64,000 nt of DNA from Dichetophora obliterata (taxonomy: Eukaryota; Arthropoda; Insecta; Diptera; Sciomyzidae): assembly GCA_963920525.1 (NCBI GenBank), contig OY986436.1, positions 93,551,910 through 93,615,909 of the forward strand, given 5' to 3'. The notes beneath the pieces were generated by a model. That model did not search any database. It was not told where the DNA came from and saw only the letters and a list, made by a program, of their open reading frames with translations. A program made the position numbers and the translations under genes. Shown one piece after another: positions 46,977 through 58,575 of the stretch (position 1 is its first letter; every line of letters begins with the position of its first letter).

Positions 46977-47240
46977 TGATTAATAAATTCGCCCGTTTTC
47001 TTTAAATCTATACTTTCTTCTTGTCACTTTTTGTTTTTCTCACTTAATTACTTCAATTGTATACTCTATCTGGATTTCTCTATTTCTACTTAACATTAAG
47101 ATTAATTTTATAATAAGTTTAATTGTCTAAATTAGGTTTAAGAAAATCTTTAATTTGTATAATCCTAAAAATATTGTTCCAACTTGTACATTAAAAGAAC
47201 TAAGTTCTTATCGTACTATAAATAAATAAATAAATAAAAA
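46977..47240 (+). other. 3' untranslated region and tail of the LINE
   Basis: This AT-rich tail ends in (TAAA)n at about 47218-47239, a common LINE 3' terminus. No clear target duplication is visible. Confidence 0.7.
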
Positions 47241-47244
47241 ATTC

Positions 47245-47268
47245 AGCCCTAACACTACCTTGTCTAGT
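47245..47268. repeat. Right arm of the inverted repeat around the LINE
   Basis: GCCCTAACACTACC followed by TTGTCTAGTT is the inverted partner of 44979-45002. Together they look like the ends of a palindromic element into which the LINE inserted. Confidence 0.75.
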
Positions 47269-47420
47269 TCTACTATGGAGTAGACCTTATTTTAAAAGAG
47301 CAGGACAGGTGTTCAAACAAAAAATTTGAGTAAAATTTTAGAAACATCGACTGAATATAAATCCTAGCATACAGAGCTTATAGTTTCCACAGATATTTGA
47401 AAAACAAATTTTTTTAATTA

Positions 47421-48521
47421 CAGTGGAATTCACTTATAACGACCTCGGTTATAACAACATTTCTGCTATAACGTCGTATTCTTGAAGTCCGCTTTTTCTA
47501 ATTTCTCATTCCTTAGGAAATGCGTTCGCTTTTAACGTCGGTGGATATAACGACGAGTTCGCATATAACGACGTAGTTTTCATAAAATATAATAAATATT
47601 TTCACATATAGCGACGACGAAAGCAAGTTGAGACTAGATTTGCTTACTTATGAATTTATTTTATTTACATGTGAACAAATAATATTCACTGAATATATTT
47701 GCAATTTTTGCTTTGTTGAAAGGAAAATAACTGTATAAAATTCATTGACAACAAAACTGCATAGCTTCATTTGCGCATGTGATTTTGCTCAGTATACATT
47801 TGTTCCTTCAATTGCATGATTGATTTTTTACTGTGTTCAAAATGCCTCCGCAAACTAAACGTAACGCGTTCATCATTGAAGAAAAATCTGCAATAATCTG
47901 GCGGCTTGAAAACTCAATATCAATCATATGGAAACATAGGAAAAATATTAGGATCACACCTCCTCACCGATCATATTTTACAAGAAAAAGCCAATGATTT
48001 AGTTAAAATTTTAAGTAAAAAAAATTTTTCTTGTTCAGAAAGTTGGATTTACCATTTTCGATAGCGACACTGTATTGTTAACTGCAAGGTTTCAGGTGAA
48101 GCAGGTGATGTATCCCAAGGTGACTACAGAATTCCCAAAACTTCGAGATGTATAATGCTGATGAAACAAGGTTCTTCTTTTAACTCATGCCCGATAGAAT
48201 TTTAAAATTTTAAGGTAAAAAGTGTATAGGAGGAAAAGTTTTGACGGTTTGTGTTACAATTTTGGTTGCTGCAAACATAGATGGAAGTTTGAAAAGAAAA
48301 ATATTTTTTATCAGAAAGTCAAAGAAACAAAAAAACTTATTGTATTTATTTACCCTAAGTTTTATGTTTTTATTTTTACTATTGATAATACCTTTTTTTT
48401 CTTTATAATAAATTAATTAAGTTTACAATGAACAAAAAAATTATGTGTGCATATAACGACATTCGGTTGTAACGACGAAATATTCCGGTCCCTTCAGGGT
48501 CGTTATAACCGAATTCCACTG
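47421..48521 (+). mobile_element. pogo/Tigger-like element (1101 bp)
   Basis: The ends are inverted: CAGTGGAATTC at the left and GAATTCCACTG at the right, with TA on each side (47419-47420 and 48522-48523). Subterminal 'ataacgacg' words recur in both arms. These ends are of the pogo/Tigger type. The copy is shorter than a full element and has lost the 3' half of its gene. Confidence 0.85.
47841..48300 (+). pseudogene. pogo/Tigger-like transposase fragment (CENP-B-type N-terminus)
   Basis: The start 'MPPQTKRNAFIIEEKSAII' followed by 'WRLENS' is the N-terminal helix-turn-helix of the pogo/CENP-B family. Further blocks are 'SESWIYHF' (second DNA-binding helix bundle, about 48030), 'GEAGDVSQGD' (about 48100) and 'MYNADETRFFF' (about 48150-48180), which carries the first catalytic aspartate. 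'GGKVLTVCVTILVAANIDGS' follows (about 48230-48290). The remaining DDE domain is deleted. Frameshifts and stops are frequent. Confidence 0.8.
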
Positions 48522-48524
48522 TAT

Positions 48525-50565
48525 TTTAATTTGTCTTGCTCGGTGAAGTGCCTAGAAATTTTCCTCATACAAATAAGGCTAACTCTAGTAATCACTTTAG
48601 CCATTAAATTCAAAATAAAAAGCAAAACATGTTTCTAAATTTAAGAGTACCACATAAACAACTTTAGACGGATTTACCACAGGCGTTTTTACCACACAAG
48701 AGTACCACACAAACATCTTTACACGGTTTTTTCGCAGACGTTTGTTTTTATTATCATTGTTTCTGTATTGTCCTGCTAACGAAATGCTTAAAAATTATTT
48801 CTAAAGTTTAACAGAAATTTAGTAAGAAAATGTATACAACTGATATAAATTTAATTCAAACAATCGTGCTGAAGCAACTCCTCTTCAAGAAGATATAAAC
48901 TAAATTTTAAATCTGCTGATATTGCAAATGCTTTAATTCCTTGATGCGACAACAGATTCTTCGTTTTTGCTCATGTTTTCATACGAAATTGCTTACAACG
49001 CTTTGACGTAAAAGCATGGAATAAGAAACCACATGCTGTTTTTCCGATGGTCAAGTTACTTCGAGTAACTTCGCTGTGTCACGTTATGCAAAGAAAAGAA
49101 ATTAAAATCGTAATAAAAACTTTAATAAAGCAATTTCACAAAAAGATACACCTTTTAGTTATTTTTTGTCGGCGTTTCTTTTTTCTCCTCTTTTAATTGT
49201 TGTAGAGCCCCTTTGTATGAAGTAAGCTGGTTCCCAATCTTTGTCAATTTATCAATCAACATATCAATTTATCTATCTAATACTATTATACGAGCAATAT
49301 TTGTTTGTTTGTTTATTTGTTTTTTGTAAATGAGTTCTCGAAACTCGATGAAATTTTTAATATAGGGGCTTACAGGGCCGAAAAATCGATCTAACTAGGT
49401 ATCATTTCTGAGAAAATTAGTTTAACAGCGCACATTGGTATATTTGACAGATTAAGGCGGCCAAAATTATTTCTTTCGGAACGTAGTTTTTATTCTAGTA
49501 TGTTATTTGATTTAAATCCTGTTCTACCATTGAGATATATTAACCATTGCAAAACTTATTTTTTTTCTATCAAATATATGTTTTATAAAATTGGCTTTTG
49601 GCAGCCCAAATCCGTGAAATACCCCTAAGTGCATCTCGAAAAGTGTTCACACCTAATGTTCGATTCCCATAACACTGTGATTGGAATAACTGATGGAATC
49701 CCTGATTAGGACATTAGGAAATTGTCTTATGGACTTATCAACCTAGACGAAATAAAATCAATATTTTGATCTCATGGGCAAGTTACACTGTTACGTGCTG
49801 TATTTTGATGATGGACAAACTTTATTCAGTGGTCAAAATAAGCGAAGAATTAAATCACTGTAAATACACTATGCGTCTCTTTGTGTAGAAAATTTTTCAG
49901 TACATAAATCAATCAATGAAAATATTACATCTCAATATATAATCGGTATGTAATGAATGGCAACCATGAATGTACTAAAAAAAGGGCATGGATTCATTTA
50001 CTTCAAATGAAACTTCAAACTTTTTTATTGTCTTACTCAATTTAACTTTTTATTCAGGTGAAGTGTCAAAAGATCAGTGTAGATCGCCGTTAAGTCTTGA
50101 AAAACTATCATAAACAGTAGTCAGGATTTCTTTGTTCTGGCACCAGTCCCTCTATAAACGTTTTCTTTTATATTTTTATCATCAGAACAAGTTGCAGAAA
50201 AGAAGGTCATATTAGATGATAAATGGGAAGGCTACAAAGTATACCAACCATTCAATCAAAATATTAATTTATATTTGAAAAGGGCAACAGCATTCTTGTG
50301 GCGTGAATCTCTCGTTCTCTTATCAAAAGTAATGTAATTTAAAAAAATTTTAGCATAAGTAATTGGGATGTTGAAGATTTGGAACCTCTTTCTCGTGCAA
50401 TACACAAATAAATTTAGTGTCCTGATGTATCTGAGCCTTCAGTATCGTATCATTAAAGTAAAATTAAAAAATAACTTAAGTGTAAAGAAGTGCAATATAT
50501 ATTAAGATGATTTCATGTTTTCTTAATTTATGTGCTCATACAACGTTTATATTCAGCTGAAGTGA
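48525..50565. other. Mostly unassigned, with a 55-bp tandem pair
   Basis: A block starting 'agagtaccaca' at 48644 is repeated 55 bp later at 48699 with changes. A (TTTG)n-like run lies at about 49300. No coding sequence is recognised. Confidence 0.5.
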
Positions 50566-50570
50566 GACGC

Positions 50571-50915
50571 GTTGCACCCGTAATAATTTGACGTTGGAGC
50601 CCCGATTTCTTTTAAAGTGAATAATTTATTGTTTACTTTTTTTTTTCTATTAATTTTAATAAATCTTTAACAGTTAACAGGCTGTTGAGTTTTTGTACTT
50701 TATTCTGGTAAGTTGTGGCCAATTTTGTTACACCCGCTATAATGCTCTAAGTCGCCCTAGTGAGTTTTAATTTATTTAATTTTAAATTTTATAATCGAAT
50801 CAAGACAGAACACTTAAAAATGTAGCCTTCCAAAGAGCAATTGCATGAAAAATGTTATCCATTTTATCAGCAAGTGTCTTTAAATGCGTCTTAATGTTGC
50901 ACCCGCCATAATGGC
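50571..50915. repeat. Three spaced 'gttgcacccgccataatg'-like words
   Basis: Related 18-mers start at 50571, 50727 and 50896, with spacings of 156 and 169 bp. Sequence between them is not obviously repeated. They may be the conserved core of a diverged tandem repeat. Confidence 0.5.
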
Positions 50916-50919
50916 GTTG

Positions 50920-51755
50920 CCCATATACTCAAATATGTTCGTCAGCTCAGAGCTTGAGTTTTCTATGGGGTAGCTATGGTACCCATTTAAAAGTTTAGCT
51001 ATATAAATGTACTAATCATTGTTTAAATAATTAAAATCATAAGAGCTTAACCATGGTGTAAGAAATAGAGGTGTTAGTGAGTTTTTGACAACACCATGAA
51101 TTTCATTGCTTCCGTCAAAAAATTGTAAGCGAAAGAGCGGAACTGTTGATAGTTGTCAAATTTTGTTATTTGTTTGAGTTGCTAGATGATGTGCTATAGT
51201 TTTTATTGTGCGAATTAAGTGTAAATGTGAAAAACGGTCATTTTTCTGTTCGTCGGACTATATCTTTTTAACGAATTGAAAATGATAAATAACTCTCAAA
51301 CCATCAATGGTAAACAAGTAAACAGAGTAAATAAGTTTTTACAATTGTATGGAAAGATAAAAAAAGTAACAGGTGTGAAAATCTGCAAAAAATGTTTGAA
51401 CGCCAATATTTTCAAAACTACTCAAGATAATTTAAGTAAACAGAAATGTCTACGTCGAATATTACTTATTAGGAGCGATTGAAATTGTCCAATGATATAC
51501 AAACATATGGTCCAATTATCAGAATAAGAACCAGTATGCATATTTTTGCCTAAATCTCAAAAACTTTACCTGATGGAAAACGAAACGGAAAATACATATG
51601 AAACCACATTCGTCGATTTGATTTAAAACATTCACCTGCGCAATCGCGCACTCACTTTTCACTCAAGGAATGACGCTGATCAAAAATATATGGGCATTTC
51701 TAGAAACAAGTCTACCGCGACCAAAAAATTAAAACTTATTAAAAACTTATTATTG
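50920..51755. other. Unassigned sequence
   Basis: A plus-strand open stretch at 51276-51482 is lysine-rich and carries no motif. No gene is recognised. Confidence 0.4.
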
Positions 51756-51757
51756 TA

Positions 51758-52845
51758 TCTCAGTAAAATAATTATATTTGCAACACTTCAAATGCAAAAT
51801 AACTTAATTTGTAAGCAAAAATAACTTAATTTGTTTTTATATAATTTTTTGTATTGAAATATTATTAAGGACTTATATGTAAAACAAGATAATGCTTATT
51901 TAAGAACTTGTTGTTATTAAAAAAATTATAATGTACTTATAAAGTTTATAGAAAATAGTTATATGTGCAAAACCTATTTTTATTTATTTTATGGAATAAA
52001 ATAGAAATTTAAGTAAATTTTATAAGAGAATATGTCTTCCTTTCCTATATATGACTTGGTTAAGGATCTGAGGATGGAGCCATCGATTTTCTGCCATTCA
52101 TCTTAAAGAACTGTTTTCAGATGCTTCATCGACTCGAACCTACGCCCGTTTTTAGAAAATTGGGCCGAAAGAATGCCCCACAGGTTTTCGATAGAATTCA
52201 AGTCATAACTAACAGCAGGTCACTACAGTAAGTAAGGGTATATTTCAAATTTATTGGAAGTCATTTGTGGCTCGGGAAGAATTTGTGATTGCGTTGTCCT
52301 GCTGAAAAGTTAAGTTATCCTGGTATTTATAGCATGTAAACTCAATAAACTTATTATCTAATAACTCAATATACATTTGTGCATTCGATTTGCACGAAAT
52401 AAAATACAGGGGAGACTTTAAAAGTATCTGAAACCAGCTGAAGTCATCAATGAACCCCGTCCATGGCTACGCGCCTACCTAATTTGTCGTGGCTATCGCA
52501 AATTGTGCCAGTATTTCTGGTAACCGTCGGGCCCGTCAAGGTTGAACCTTTCCTCATCACTTAATATGACATTCCTAAATTCTTTCTCACAAATTTTGCA
52601 TTTTTCGGCATATGCTAGATTGGCCGCAATGTGTCATGGTAGAAGCCTAGGTTGAGAGAAGGGCGATTCATAACTGAAGTTGGCATTTTCGTCCAAAATT
52701 TTTTGGATTCTGCTTCTTGTAACCCTTAGATCCAAATGCACAGCAATTTCACCACAACTCATCCCTTTCTCCACAGCAAGATGTCGAATTCGTCTTTTGT
52801 GCCGTTGTCAAACATGGATTTTCTTTCACTACGCTATGATATTAT
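51758..52845 (-). mobile_element. Tc1/Tc3-like element, copy 2 (truncated at the right)
   Basis: The left end 'tctcagtaaaataattat' after TA at 51756-51757 matches copy 1 at 31200, and similarity continues to about 52845, where the copies part. The right TIR is missing. The element shares the long non-coding leader and the broken transposase of copy 1. Confidence 0.75.
52064..52830 (-). pseudogene. Tc1/Tc3-like transposase pseudogene, copy 2
   Basis: The order of blocks is as in copy 1: helix-turn-helix (about 52680-52800), first acidic motif 'SDEERFNLDGPDG' (about 52525-52570), second acidic motif 'TFSQQDNA' region (about 52290-52320) and 'NPIENLWGILSAQF' (about 52160-52205). It lacks the short 'gaattcataact' duplication of copy 1. 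Both copies share the loss between the first and second acidic motifs, so they descend from one already defective element. Confidence 0.75.
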
Positions 52846-52849
52846 CTTA

Positions 52850-53372
52850 GAGATAACATTTTAATTTTATTAATTTAAGCAATTTGTCATAAATTCATTT
52901 ACTTTTAAGATCAAATCGTCTGCACTGTTTCATAAATGTAGTTTTTTTCGTAAATGTTTAGTAAATGTTTCGTAAGGTTTTTTGTTTTATTAAAAATGAA
53001 GTCGTTGGCTAGAGGTAATACAAAAAATGGTTGAGGCAAGGAAAGGATAATATATTAAATTGTTTTTTAATTACTAAATTACATTATTACTTAATTACCT
53101 AATTACTTAATTACCCAATTGAACGACAATAGAAATTTAAGTAACGTAACGCCATAGCAAAAAGCCTAATAAAAAACAAGAGAAGATTTTTAAATTCGAT
53201 CACTTGGAAAATGAAATTAAATGATTTCAAACCTTTTTAAAAAAAGTTGTATACAAAAAGTCTCGTTCAATTCAGAGAGTTTGCAAACTTAGTAATTCAA
53301 GTCAAAAATCACTTCCGTTTTTGTAACGTAACGCCAGCACATATTTGTGCTTATATCCTTAAATCCTTAGAG
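52850..53372. other. Low-complexity sequence with 'gtaacgtaacgcca' words
   Basis: A run of 'attacttaatt' units lies at about 53080-53120. The word 'gtaacgtaacgcca' occurs at about 53144 and 53323, and a related 'ccgtaacgccag' continues in the repeat that follows. This may be the outer part of that dispersed repeat. Confidence 0.45.
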
Positions 53373-55045
53373 TAAATTGTTGTCAGTGTTTTTACTTAAT
53401 ATAGTGCTACTTAATTACTACGCAAATATAAAAAAACTCTTTGAATATTGGACTTTTCATTCTTTTTTGTAGAATTTTTTCATACAAGTCATCCGTAACG
53501 CCAGTTTGCCCATATATGCATTTCTATACCGGCCACGCCTTCTTTTGTACATTACAAACGTTTTCACAATGTTAATATACTCTGACCTCTTCAGGTGTAG
53601 GGTATTAACAAATGTGAAAATATGAAATGGGAGAAAAACTGAGAAATTGACACTTGAAATCTCATCGCCTCTGTGGTGCGCTCTTGCACGGCGTTTCACA
53701 AAGATTCCTGATGAAGCCTTTAGCAGGGCCGAAATTGCAATAAAATCAGCTAGTGATTTTTTTCCTTTTCATATTGAAAAAACGTTGTTGTTGTTGTTGT
53801 TGCTTTGGAAAGATCCGCTAGAACAATTAACTGTTCTAACTGTGACCTAAAGCTCAATAAACGATTTTAAACTATCAAACAACTAGAATTTTTATTTGCA
53901 ATCAAGTATGATTTAAACTATCAAACATTTAGAATATGTATTTAAATCATTTAAAATAAACATAATAAGTAACAAGGTCATTTAGAAAAAACTTTAATTT
54001 TTACTTTTGGTAAAATTGTATATATTACTATTGTATAGATTTCGTCTTTAAAAAGTTTTGATTTCGCCCATTTCAGATTAAGGTGACTTAGCAGTCTCAC
54101 TGACCATCTCCGATTTGGCTCAAAATTTGTTTTTAGGTTGGTTTTTTATTAAGAAAACCAATTTCGGAGTTTAAAGTTAAAAAAAAAATTTTTTGCGGAG
54201 CCACTGCCACTCGAATGCCAAAATTGGGCCTATTTTTAGACAACGTAGCTTAGACAATTTAAATCCGATTTTCGTAAATAGGCTATCATTGGAAAGGTTA
54301 TTTCGTTTATTTTAAGAGAAAAATAAAAAACTTTTGGAAAAATTGCAGTAAGTTGTCCCATTCTTAATTTTAAAGTTTAATGCCATGCCAACAACAGACG
54401 CTATAATTTTTTTTTTAGTTTTTTTATTTTGGTTTTTTGTACACTTTCCAACGAGGAGAGGGATAGCATTATGTTCGATTCAGGGAATGGAAATAAACTT
54501 TATGAACGGTTCGTTTTTTGATCTGTTCTGTTTTTTTTAGAAAGATCAATCTTTATTACGCTTTATTTGCATATAGCTTCTGAACTTAAACGCAGGCACA
54601 GCCCCCAGCAGGCTGAAGAGAGAGACCGAAACATAATGGTAGCGTTGTTGTTAAAAGAGCTCATAATTTATTTGCTTTGTTCGGATTTCTCCATACGTAA
54701 AGTTTATATTAATTGTTAAAGGTTTTGTGCAAAATTTGAAGTCATTAGATTCATTTTTGTGGAATTTAAAGAGATTTTACCATTTTGTTGTACCCACTTT
54801 GTATGGGAGGTAGACGTGATTTTTATTCGACTTGTACAAATTTTATTCTAAAAATGCATATTGAAGGTTAAAGATTATGTGCAAAATTTTAAGTCATTAC
54901 ATTAGTTTTTGTGGAATTGAAAGAGATTTTACCGTTTTGGGTAAGTCACTTTGTAGGGGAGGTAGGCGTGGTTTTCATCTGATTTTTACAAATTTCATAC
55001 TCAAATTTTATATTAAATATTAAGACACTGTGCAAAATTTTAAGT
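53373..55045 (+). repeat. Dispersed 1.7-kb repeat, copy 1
   Basis: From 'taaattgttgtcagtg' onward this is nearly identical to 61055-62775, differing by point changes, a shorter (TTG)n run and small indels. It contains the GTT microsatellite at 53785-53802. It ends in about two units of the 152-bp tandem repeat starting at 54727. It adjoins the gypsy fragment at about 55050. No conserved reading frame spans it. Confidence 0.9.
54727..55045 (+). repeat. 152-bp tandem repeat, two units
   Basis: Units start at 'gtgcaaaattt' at 54727, 54879 and 55030 (spacings of 152 and 151 bp). Each carries 'tttttgtgga', 'agagattttacc', 'cactttgta' and 'ggtag.cgtg'. The third unit is cut off after about 15 bp at the gypsy junction. 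Confidence 0.85.
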
Positions 55046-55049
55046 CAAT

Positions 55050-55513
55050 GTCAGTTTTACATTGGGCTTTGCAAAATCTTCTTTAACATCATTTATAATT
55101 TTATATGAGCAAGCAATGAGCCAATTATAACTGATTAATTTCAGCACAACTCTTGAATTTTAGTGGTTCTATGCCACCATTAAAAGTGAATATTTCTTTT
55201 TTTGCATCAATAGTTCCCCCTATTTTTTAAATAAAGTCGTATCTTACTATTCCATCGCACGATTGGAGTTCAGGCTATAAATAAAAATATGAATACTCAT
55301 ACACACATTTACTAGACATTTTTGATCTATGATCAATTTACTATTAACTGTCTTTGAAATAAATGGGTGTTGGAGTTTCTTGACCCTCTTTAAAATTACT
55401 CCCCCTTTAATATAATTCTTAGCCGTACCTGTATCCAAGAGGAATTTAAGCAGTTTGCCATTTAGATATCTCTCTATGTATGGCAACTGCGATCCATTTC
55501 TAAAAAATTGCAC
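55050..55513 (-). pseudogene. Ty3/gypsy pol fragment: protease and start of RT region
   Basis: On the minus strand, 'LPYIERYLNGKLLKFLLDTG' at about 55420-55480 is a retropepsin start with the active-site DTG. Further on, 'IGGTIDAKKEIFTFNGG' and 'NDVKEDFAKPNVKLT' (about 55060-55210) fit the region just before the RT. Stops break the frame. The fragment ends at the dispersed repeat at about 55050. It is the downstream continuation of the Gag at 58753-59607, separated from it by a hAT insertion. Confidence 0.8.
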
Positions 55514-55818
55514 TCATCTGTCTCCAAGCCCGTAGCCAGAAAATAAGAGCCGGGCAGGCTGAGCCTCCAGTAAAAAAAAAAAATACAAATTTTTTTCATA
55601 CATTTGTATATAAATATATATATGCATATTAACATATTTTCAAATGAATTTTTTATATATTTACATGTTATTTAATGAGTTCATTGTTCAAATGCATATT
55701 TTAGTAAAAAAAAATTTAAGTATATTAACATATTAAATATAACATAAATAGTTCAATGTTTGAAAGCGAATTTCTAATGTATTAGAACAAATTTCCACTA
55801 CAGTCACAGCTCTGCTGT

Positions 55819-56790
55819 TTAATACAAAGGCCTTTGTCTTAGTTTCTCATTAAATTTGCGAAGAATGGTTTCGGGACAAATTTTTTCCAAATAATGGCCT
55901 TCAAAAGCGATCAATGAAAGTTCTCGCAGACGTGTTGTAGTTATCTATAATCTTTGAACTCTGTTGATTTGGTTTACACGGGAAAATTGTGCTTCCGCCG
56001 TACCGCCGGAATACCTCCGCAATACCGCCGTACTATTGCCGAATGTTTCGATTGCACAAAACAAAGTATAAGTATCAAGAAACGCATCGCGCATTAGACA
56101 CAATTCATTCAACGTATCAAAACTGATTGAATTTGGTGATGTTTTCTGATGCTCATCCCTTTTTTGTACGGATATTTCTTTGCGACAGACATCACGGCAT
56201 CATAGGGTATTTTTAAGCCTACAGAACATAACATTTTCAAACTAGCCGGCTTCATTTCGTAAGCTTATGACAATGCCAACAATATACGATCATTTTTGGT
56301 GAAACGCTTTTTTAATTTGAATATAATATTATCAACGATATCAAAGTAAGCCGGCTTAATTTAAATAGAATAATCACTTCTCTCACCAAGTGATTGTTCT
56401 TATTGAGTTTCGCGTGATATAAAACCTTGTTATTTTAATTGTTTTTGAGCAAAAGTACCTCATTCTATAGCAAGCTATGTCTGCAACATCCATTATTTTC
56501 CTTTCAGCCTTTCCAAATTTTTATGCTCCCAATTAGTAGTTTTATTTAGACTAATTAGACTAATTATTATTAGTAGATTGGGGAAAGTATGTAAAACTAT
56601 TTGAGAATGAATGCAAAGTATTTAGATTACAGGAATAAGTGAAGACTGCTGACCTGGTACAGCCGCTTAAAGTTGAAAAATCCGAAATGCAGTCAGCTGC
56701 GCTTGAATCATGATATAATTTCGAAATCCTCCCCATTCATCCTCCAGTAGTTGCAAGTGTTTTTCCTAATCAGAACAGCAAACTGGGAGA
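55819..56790 (-). pseudogene. hAT transposase pseudogene (lineage 3, ZMYM/TTF-finger-like group)
   Basis: Minus-strand translation gives 'YFDIVDNIIFKLKKRF' (about 56290-56340), 'AFLDTYTLF' (about 56065), 'AQFSRVNQINRVQRL' (about 55950-55990) and 'TTTRLRELSLIAFEGHYLEK' (about 55885-55945), with a stop at 55819. This is the C-terminal, dimerisation-containing part of a hAT transposase in which the usual 'ERSFS' motif has decayed to 'EAQFS'. The DNA-binding fingers and the first catalytic residues are not recognisable. Position and strand fit the element 55525-58603. Confidence 0.65.
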
Positions 56791-57087
56791 CACAAAAGCT
56801 GGAAAAACGACTGCAGCAACTGCAATTTTTTTTTTGTGTATATTTAGTTTAAAACACTTAAAATAATAAATTATCTAAAAAACTCGCTCAAAAAATCTTG
56901 GAAACAATTAAAATAACAACATTCTATAAATTTTCACCAAAAATTAACTTTCTTTACAATTTTTTGCCAGCTGTTATTGACAATGACTTGCGAAATTTTG
57001 TTATCTAAATTTTCAGCTGTTAAATGAAAGTGCTGCCATATTTTCGGCGTATGTTTACGTTTATAATGGAAAGGTCTAATTACACTG

Positions 57088-58426
57088 GGGGCGAACCTTT
57101 ACAATGTAACATGTCTGACTGCCTCAACCTGTCGAGGCCAGCATAATCTTTGTGAAATTGCCTCAAGTCGACTCAAACCTCCATGTGGTGTTTCCTGCGC
57201 AACGTCAAAACTGACAACAGTTAGTATGGCGGCTAATCTGAGCGGCGGGCACCCCTAGGCTTAAAATAGGTTGTGCGTCGGGTTTGAAGCCCACCCGTAA
57301 AAACCCATTTCAATGAAAGCAAATAAGAAAAAAAGAAAAATGATCCCCAAATCTAATGACGACTACCGCAAACGAAAAACTGATAATGATTTACGGATAT
57401 GCACCTGGAATGTCCGAACCCTTAATTGGGAAGGTGCCTCTATCCAACTGACTGATGTCTTGGAAAGATACAAACCTGATATCACTGATATCCAAGAAAT
57501 GCGATGGAAGGGACAGGGTTGCATTCGGCATGCATCCTGTGACATCTACTACAGCGGCCATGCGGAGAAGCACACCTGTGAACGAACGACTTGCCATAAT
57601 TCGCATCAAGGTTAAATTTATTTAATTTAAAATAAATTTATTTAATAATACGCGCGAAATCAGTGCAGCATTTTTCAGATTAGAAAGAGAGTAAAATCGA
57701 ATGGGTCTGGCAGTGAATTCAGATAAAATGAAATACTTGGTGTCAACAAATAAACAGTCCCAGCGTCTTGGAACCCACGTTACAGTTGACAATACCTCCT
57801 TCGAGGTTGTGAAGGACTTCGTTTATCTGGGATCCAGCATAAACTCAACCAACGACATCAGCATTGAAATCAAACGAAGAATAACTCTTGCCAACAGGTA
57901 TTACTTTGGGCTTAGAGGCAATTGAGAAGCAGAGCCCTCACTCGACGAACGAAAAACACGCTCTATAAATCGCTCATCATGCCCGTCCTACTTTATGCAT
58001 CACAAACCTGGACGCTGAGCAGTTCAGATGAAAGAACTTTAGGAGCATTCGAGAGATAGATTCTTCGTAAGATCAACGGACCAATCTGCATCAATGGCGA
58101 GTACCGAATACGGTGGAATGATGAACTGTTTGAGCTGTACGCTGACAATTTCAAGCGCATTAAAATCGAGCGGCTTCGCTGGCTTGGTCATGTTCAGCGC
58201 ATGAAAGACGATGCTCCAGTGAAGAACACATTCGATTCGGTACCCAGCAGCGGTCAACGCAGAAGAGGATGACCGCATCTTCGTTGGAAAGACCAAGTAG
58301 AGGACAACCTGACGAAGCTTGGAATTTCCAACTGGCGCCAGCAAGCGAAAGACAGAAATGGCTGGAGGAAATTCTTAGATGAGGTCAAGGCCGACATACG
58401 GTTGTTGTGCCAACTAAGTAAGTAAG
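57088..58426 (+). mobile_element. RTE-clade LINE, copy 2: both ends present, middle deleted
   Basis: An 11-bp duplication, TAATTACACTG, flanks it at 57077-57087 and 58427-58437. The 3' end has the same (TAAG)n tail as the copy at 36043-37530. Between the endonuclease and the RT C-terminus most of the coding region is missing. The junction at about 57615-57650 is a short AT-rich 'aatttattta' repeat. The deletion removes the polymerase core. The target duplication shows that the 5' end is original. Confidence 0.9.
57313..58410 (+). pseudogene. RTE LINE protein remnant: endonuclease start joined to the ORF2 C-terminus
   Basis: The ATG at 57313 begins a basic leader, then the apurinic-type endonuclease with 'RICTWNVRTL' (metal-site asparagine) and 'DIQEMRWKGQG' (metal-site glutamate), breaking off after 'CDIYYSGHAEKH'. 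After the deletion the protein resumes at 'MGLAVNSDKMKYLVSTNKQS' (57701). It goes on to 'VDNTSFEVVKDFVYLGSSIN', the thumb-like region after the YADD motif, and through frameshifts to 'WLGHVQRMKDDAP' and the end at about 58400. The sequence is very close to 36760-37509, so the two are one family. Confidence 0.85.
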
Positions 58427-58540
58427 TAATTACACTGTGCTCAACTGCAAAATAAAAGAGGGCAGTTGTAAAAGCATACGGAAATTTGGCTAGGGCAGGC
58501 TCGACGGATTCTAGGGCAGGATAAGCCTAATAAAGGCTAA

Positions 58541-58575
58541 GGCTAAGCCTGAGGCTAAGCCTGAGGCTAAGCCTG
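58541..58575. repeat. 12-bp tandem repeat near the hAT end
   Basis: About three units of GGCTAAGCCTGA lie 30-60 bp inside the right end of the hAT element. Subterminal repeats in hAT elements often bind the transposase. Confidence 0.7.
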
